From positions 1-7,394 of the forward strand of contig CALCHA010000328.1 of NCBI GenBank assembly GCA_937901265.1: DNA of 7,394 nucleotides, read 5' to 3'. Below, piece after piece: positions 6,001-7,394 of the stretch (position 1 is its first letter; every line of letters begins with the position of its first letter). This DNA is from an uncultured Phycisphaerales bacterium (lineage in GTDB: Bacteria; Planctomycetota; Phycisphaerae; WQYP01). The notes beneath the pieces are model-generated. The model made no database searches. It had not been told where the DNA came from and saw nothing but the letters and a program-made list of their open reading frames with translations. Position numbers and translations under genes: made by a program.

Positions 6001-7394
6001 CGCCCGTGCCGCTGTTCTGGACAGTCCAGGAGACGTTCACGTCGCGGCCGGTGGAGATCGCCCCGCCGTCGGCGGCGGCGACCGATAGGGCGGCTACCTG
6101 CAGATCGGCAAGCTGCTGCACGACGTTGACGGCAACGGCGGCGGAGGTGTTGTTGTTTTCGTTGGATCCTTCGTAAACCGCACCGTTGGGCAGCGCGGCC
6201 GTGCCGGTGTCGCTCGCGCTCTGGGGCGCGTCGGTGACGACGAAGACGTTGTAGTTGCCGGTGAGGAAGGCCGGGAGATTGAAATTCTGCGCGACGCTGT
6301 AGCTGTCGCCGGCGTTGAGCAGCCCGTGGTGAGCGACGGTGCCCAGAAGCAGCGCCGTGGCGGGGTCGAGCGTGGAATCCGTGGTCAGGTAGACCCGGTC
6401 GAGCCAGTCGGAGACGGCGGTGTCGCCCGAGCCCTGGTTGGTCACGGTCCATGTCACCGGGAGCGGGTGGTTGGTCTGCACGGTCGCCGGCGCGGTGGCC
6501 GAGACCACCAGGTCGGCCGGATACGATGCCACGGAGGTGGGGGCAGCGGCCGCGGCGGCGTTGTTGGCGTTATCGAGTTCGAACACCTGATCCCTGCTGT
6601 CGGCGACGACGAGGAGGTAGCAGGACCCGGCGACGCCGTCGGGAACGGTGAGGGTGGTGTTGACGCTGTAACCACCGCCGGCGGCGAGGGCGCCAAAATG
6701 GGCGACGTCGGCAACCTTGATCGCGGTGCCGGGATCGAAGGCGGCGGTGGGGGACAGATAGACGGTGTCGGTCCAGGCGCTGTTGGGGGTGGCGGTGGCG
6801 CCCGCATTAGCGACGGTCCAGGAAACGTTGATCGGGTGGCTGGCAAGGGCGGTGGCCGGCGCGGTGACGGCGGAGGTCACCAAATCGGGCGGCGGGGTGA
6901 GGTGCACAGTGACTGGTCCGGCGGCGATGTTGTTGTCGGTGAAACCGTCCTCGAAAACATTGGCGGCGGCGTCTGTATGGACGAGAATCGAGTAATCTCC
7001 GCTGATGCCCACCGGCAGGGTGACCTGCTGATTCTGGGTGTAGGAAGCACCTGCAGCCAGGGTCCCTTCGTGGAAGAAGTTGCCCAGAAAAATCGAGTTG
7101 GCGTCGATCTGCCCGTTCGCGGACAGGTAGACGTCGTCCTGCCACTCTGTAGCGACGGTGGCGCCGGTGCCGATGTTGCCGACGGTCCAGGACACGTTGG
7201 TCGCCTGGCCGGAAAAGGCGTCGGGGGTCGTGACGACGGAGGTGACATCCAGATCGGGCGGCGGGCGGAGGGTGACGGCGATGGAGCCGCCGAGGGTGAA
7301 GTTGTTGTTGCGCGATACCTCGGAGAGGGTGGGCGTCGGGAAGTGGCCGCCGATGCCATTGGGGAAGACGTAGACGTACCAAGTGCCCTGGGAG
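1..7394 (-). CDS. Giant modular surface/secreted protein with CARDB and carboxypeptidase-regulatory-like repeats, partial at both ends
   Basis: The minus-strand frame with codons starting at 7393, 7390 and so on down to 4 is open for all 2464 codons, so start and stop lie outside the window. Translation gives seven CARDB-type sandwiches (the first cut), a PPC-like domain, an IPT/TIG-like domain, another Ig-like domain, a short helical module, nine carboxypeptidase-regulatory/CnaB-like modules, a long Ala-rich helical segment and a final beta module. The other five frames give only low-complexity Arg-, Pro/Ser- or Gly-rich translations, whereas this one gives recognisable folds throughout. Only six cysteines and few lysines are seen, and no catalytic motif, sortase signal or dockerin. 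CARDB and CnaB-like modules are known as extracellular stalk or adhesion units, so an exported adhesive or structural protein is inferred; ligand and anchoring are unknown. No signal peptide can be seen because the N-terminus is missing. Codons are strongly C-ending and uniform along the gene, giving no sign of a recent insertion. Confidence 0.95.
2..508 (-). other. C-terminal beta-rich module beginning D-P-N-Q-I-A-G-P and ending A-R-V-V-F-D
   Basis: About 169 residues. It opens D-P-N-Q-I-A-G-P-T-G-F-G, followed by L-N-Y-R-V-D-F-Q-N-E-P, A-P-A-Q-T-V-S-V-T-A-S-L-D, L-G-S-F-G-W-S-G-M-T-F, Y-Y-H-T-R-V-D-L, V-N-W-I-F-Q-T-I-D-P-A-T-G and finally I-A-A-Q-A-R-V-V-F-D-T-Q-P-P at the window edge. I recall this series of motifs (D-P-N-x-I-x-G-P-x-G, then Y-x-x-x-F-x-N, then I-D-P-x-T-G, then A-x-x-V-F-D) as a recurrent module in large bacterial repeat proteins, but cannot attach a family number. 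It is intact except for its last few residues, and the protein clearly continues past the edge. Confidence 0.7.
503..589 (-). other. Pro/Ile-rich hydrophobic linker
   Basis: Directly after the second cysteine pair the protein reads N-P-N-P-P-V-P-P-I-L-P-L-I-V-P and continues with T-I-Q-I-I-I-P-I-L-F-P-Q-D-P-N. This is a run of about 20 residues with no charge, prolines every few positions and a block of isoleucines. It separates the helical segment from the final beta module. The prolines make a regular membrane helix unlikely; an extended linker or packing strand is more probable. Confidence 0.6.
509..1540 (-). other. Ala-rich, mostly helical segment with two cysteine pairs and a hydrophobic stretch
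   Basis: About 340 residues whose composition changes sharply from the beta modules on either side. It contains helix-like runs such as I-I-S-Q-L-I-D-A-I-S-N-A-Q-Q, F-L-Q-V-A-L-E-L-A-K-E-I-L-A-L and A-Y-Q-A-A-V-K-A-R-K-Q-R-D-D-Y-L. There is a C-P-E-C motif at 1238-1249 and a second pair, C-x7-C (codons 614-616 and 590-592). Between them is a hydrophobic Ala/Gly stretch around 1099-1020 and later helices including F-Y-K-S-L-Q-K-Q-F-S-Q-Y-E-K-L. The segment holds most of the lysines of the slice. I do not recognise a named family. Two Cys pairs flanking a helical bundle would suit a disulfide-stabilised extracellular domain, which is inference. Confidence 0.6.
1541..3802 (-). repeat. Array of nine carboxypeptidase-regulatory-like / CnaB-like modules
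   Basis: Each module follows the pattern G-x-(V/L)-x-x-x-G-x-P-(L/V)-x-x-A, then D-G-x-(Y/F)-x-F-x-x-L-x-x-G-x-Y-x-L. The four-residue G-x-Y anchors (for example P-G-I-Y, P-G-T-Y) lie at 3644-3655, 3398-3409, 3140-3151, 2888-2899, 2642-2653, 2387-2398, 2135-2146 and 1895-1906. Spacings are 82, 86, 84, 82, 85, 84 and 80 codons. A ninth, weaker module (A-G-A-F-T-L, then L-T-L-T-A-A-A-D-G) follows near 1700-1630 and lacks the Tyr anchor. Module 8 carries S-G-C-G-L-T-Y with a lone cysteine (1967-1969). These prealbumin-like sandwiches are common in surface proteins as stalk units. I do not see a convincing conserved Lys-Asn-Glu set for CnaB isopeptide bonds; lysine is almost absent here. Confidence 0.85.
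3803..4042 (-). other. Short helical module between beta domains
   Basis: About 80 residues with helical character: V-W-T-H-V-T-H-Y-L-L-S-D, then Y-P-Q-I-L-A-G-L-H-Q-L-L-G-T-T, G-S-Y-D-L-A-L-A-S-A-A-S-L-L, and D-A-Q-D-L-V-N-F-L-A-H-R-V-R-A. The pattern L-x-x-L-L-G-x-T-x-x-x-Y-x-x-x-L-x-x-x-A-x-x-L is one I associate with helical connectors that precede CnaB-like arrays in giant proteins. No catalytic motif is evident. Function is unknown; a rigid joint is plausible. Confidence 0.5.
4043..4363 (-). other. Ig-like beta domain with N-T-G-D motif
   Basis: About 107 residues: H-I-E-V-S-F-Q-T-P-A-I, then T-S-F-T-I-S-I-R-N-T-G-D-A-D-I-A-A-P-L-L-V-I, and later A-G-I-L-R-P-G-E-T-L-S-V-Q-V-Y-V. The N-T-G-D-x-D-x-x-x-P-L-L stretch and the x-L-R-P-G-E-T strand recur, to my recollection, in giant bacterial repeat proteins next to CARDB and PPC units; I cannot name a family. 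It resembles a CARDB/DUF11-type sandwich without the V-Y-L-S strand. Confidence 0.55.
4364..4642 (-). other. IPT/TIG-like beta domain
   Basis: The segment begins V-P-F-A-I-S-S-V-E-R-S-S-F-S-N-A-G and continues S-T-L-R-I-T-G-S-Q-F-S-R-D-T-Q-F-E-L. It ends with a V-P-G-N-Y-T-L-R-A strand and A-P-P-I-A-V-A. The pattern of I-x-S-V, then G-P-S-T-L-x-I-x-G-x-x-F, then x-x-G-N-Y-x-L is typical of IPT/TIG Ig-like folds. About 93 residues is the usual size for such a domain. Confidence 0.6.
4643..4960 (-). other. PPC-like (bacterial pre-peptidase C-terminal type) beta domain
   Basis: The segment opens L-A-L-D-A-P-A-S-D-T and then shows R-Y-Y-K-V-S-V-A-A-G-E-T-L-Q-L-T, a D-F strand region, Q-T-L-T-I-P-A-T-R-A-G-D-Y-Y-F-L-V-Y-G and a closing A-Y-T-L-T-A-L-T. 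The order (strand with a Tyr/Phe pair, A-G-E, then G-D-Y-Y-F-x-V and Y-x-L) is that of the PPC family, a jelly-roll-like domain found at the ends of secreted proteases and inside large surface proteins. There is no peptidase here, so it is probably a structural or binding unit. Confidence 0.7.
4961..5329 (-). repeat. CARDB-type domain 6, divergent last copy
   Basis: This unit of 123 residues starts P-L-N-L-F-I-A-N-P-P. It has the core T-L-T-Y-T-V-S-N-D-T-D-N, with Tyr replacing the conserved Trp. The strand W-D-D-A-V-Y-L-S (5180-5191), the segment L-L-G-T-V-H-H-V-G-G and the strand G-N-Y-Y-V-V-V-R-A-D follow. It ends F-Y-R-P-D-N-T-H. As the last copy before the PPC-like domain it diverges most in the opening strand. 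Confidence 0.82.
5330..5707 (-). repeat. CARDB-type domain 5
   Basis: This unit of 126 residues starts P-A-P-D-L-V-A-T-L-S. It has the core T-L-T-W-T-D-T-N-T-G-D-G, a short Pro-Gly loop (V-P-P-P-G-G), the strand W-I-D-V-V-Y-L-S (5558-5569), L-A-P-G-D-S-L-D-V and G-N-Y-F-L-F-V-K-T-N. The usual closing E-x-x-x-x-N-N turn is replaced by F-E-R-G-S-G-S-N, so the repeat is somewhat degenerate at its C-terminal edge. Confidence 0.85.
5708..6112 (-). repeat. CARDB-type domain 4, with a loop insertion
   Basis: This unit of 135 residues starts L-A-D-L-Q-V-A-A-L-S. It has the core N-V-S-W-T-V-Q-N-S-G-T-G-A-T and the strand W-N-D-D-V-Y-L-S (5960-5971). It continues with L-L-L-G-T-L, L-A-A-G-G-A-Y and A-G-T-Y-Y-V-I-V-V-A-D, then an inserted loop containing N-I-V-L-G-V-N-T-V-L, and closes with S-D-E-T-N-N. 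The insertion is at the same place as in domain 3 but differs in sequence. Confidence 0.87.
6113..6520 (-). repeat. CARDB-type domain 3, with a loop insertion
   Basis: This unit of 136 residues starts P-A-D-L-V-V-S-A-T. It has the core P-V-T-W-T-V-T-N-Q-G-S-G and the strand W-L-D-R-V-Y-L-T (6383-6394). After F-V-V-T-D there are roughly 15 extra residues (P-Q-S-A-S-D-T-G-T and on to N-G-A-V-Y-E-G) before the N-E-N-N-N turn. The insertion lies between the last long strand and the N-N turn and accounts for the wider motif spacing. Confidence 0.87.
6521..6895 (-). repeat. CARDB-type domain 2
   Basis: This unit of 125 residues begins P-P-P-D-L-V-T-S and has the core N-V-S-W-T-V-A-N-A-G, the strand W-T-D-T-V-Y-L-S (VYLS at 6752-6763, exactly 369 bases after the same motif in domain 1), and L-A-A-G-G-G-Y-S-V. 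It ends with F-E-L-D-N-A-N-N-A and an Ala-rich linker. It carries the only cysteine of the CARDB array (G-S-C-Y-L-L-V, codon 6620-6622), which has no obvious partner nearby. Confidence 0.88.
6896..7264 (-). repeat. CARDB-type domain 1
   Basis: This unit of 123 residues begins P-P-P-D-L-D-V-T-S. It has the core N-V-S-W-T-V-G-N-I-G-T-G, the strand W-Q-D-D-V-Y-L-S (VYLS at 7121-7132), a Leu/Gly segment followed by L-A-A-G-A-S-Y-T, then G-D-Y-S-I-L-V-H-T-D and the closing D-N-N turn. These are hallmarks of the CARDB family (cell adhesion-related domain found in bacteria), an Ig-like sandwich used extracellularly. No enzymatic residues are expected. It is about one third identical by eye to domain 2, so the duplication is old. 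Confidence 0.88.
7265..7393 (-). repeat. C-terminal part of a CARDB-type domain, cut by the window edge
   Basis: Residues 1-43 of the slice contain T-W-Y-V-Y-V-F-P-N-G, then S-R-N-N-N-F and a final beta strand before R-P-P-P-D. This matches the last third of the complete repeats that follow: a Tyr-rich strand, a loop, an N-N turn and a closing strand. It shows that the CARDB array extends upstream of the window, so the number of repeats in the full protein is unknown. Confidence 0.75.

Noticed and set aside
4344..6452. Minus-strand 702-residue frame in another phase
   Set aside because: It is an Arg/His/Gly/Pro-rich low-complexity translation overlapping the CARDB coding frame, as expected for an out-of-phase reading of GC-rich DNA.
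1..7394. Polymorphic toxin, peptidase or other enzyme domain within the slice
   Set aside because: No catalytic motif such as a metal-binding H-E-x-x-H, a Ser protease G-x-S-x-G context or RHS/YD repeats was found in the coding frame.
1..7394. CRISPR array, tRNA or rRNA, IS ends, promoter or terminator
   Set aside because: The window is coding from edge to edge. The repeats are diverged protein modules, not near-identical DNA repeats, and no RNA-gene or inverted-repeat boundary was seen.

Overview
The window is one uninterrupted protein-coding stretch on the minus strand. In the frame whose codons begin at 7393 and run down to 2 (2464 codons) I find no stop, no frameshift and no intergenic gap. 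Neither the gene's start nor its stop is inside the window, so this is an internal slice of a protein well above 2464 residues. No RNA gene, promoter, terminator, mobile element, CRISPR array or second gene can be supported. The long plus-strand frame (47-5560) and the long frames in the other two minus phases are composition-driven shadows.

From N- to C-terminus (right to left), the slice contains: the tail of one CARDB-type beta-sandwich and six complete ones (7393-4961), spaced about 123-141 residues apart and each with a V-x-W-T-x-x-N core and a W-x-D-x-V-Y-L-S/T strand. Next come a PPC-like beta domain (4960-4643), an IPT/TIG-like domain (4642-4364), a further Ig-like beta domain with an N-T-G-D motif (4363-4043) and a short helical module (4042-3803). 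These are followed by nine carboxypeptidase-regulatory-like/CnaB-like modules (3802-1541) with a period of 80-86 residues, and an Ala-rich, largely helical segment (1540-509) holding two cysteine pairs and a hydrophobic stretch. A Pro/Ile linker leads into a final beta-rich module that starts D-P-N-Q-I-A-G-P and ends A-R-V-V-F-D at the window edge.

This architecture belongs to giant exported or surface-displayed bacterial proteins built from adhesion-type beta-sandwiches. The very low Lys and Cys content, the abundance of Thr, Ser, Ala, Asn, Asp and Gly, and the absence of any catalytic motif point to an extracellular structural or adhesive role; this is inference. The DNA is strongly GC-rich with C-ending codons. 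Such proteins are familiar from high-GC environmental bacteria (Planctomycetes, Verrucomicrobia, Chloroflexi, Myxococcota and similar). I cannot fix the phylum from this slice; a PVC-type or metagenomic origin is a guess. The more unusual parts are the helical segment with a hydrophobic stretch inside an otherwise beta-sandwich protein, and the mixture of module families. I do not see a defence, mobile or enzymatic system here.
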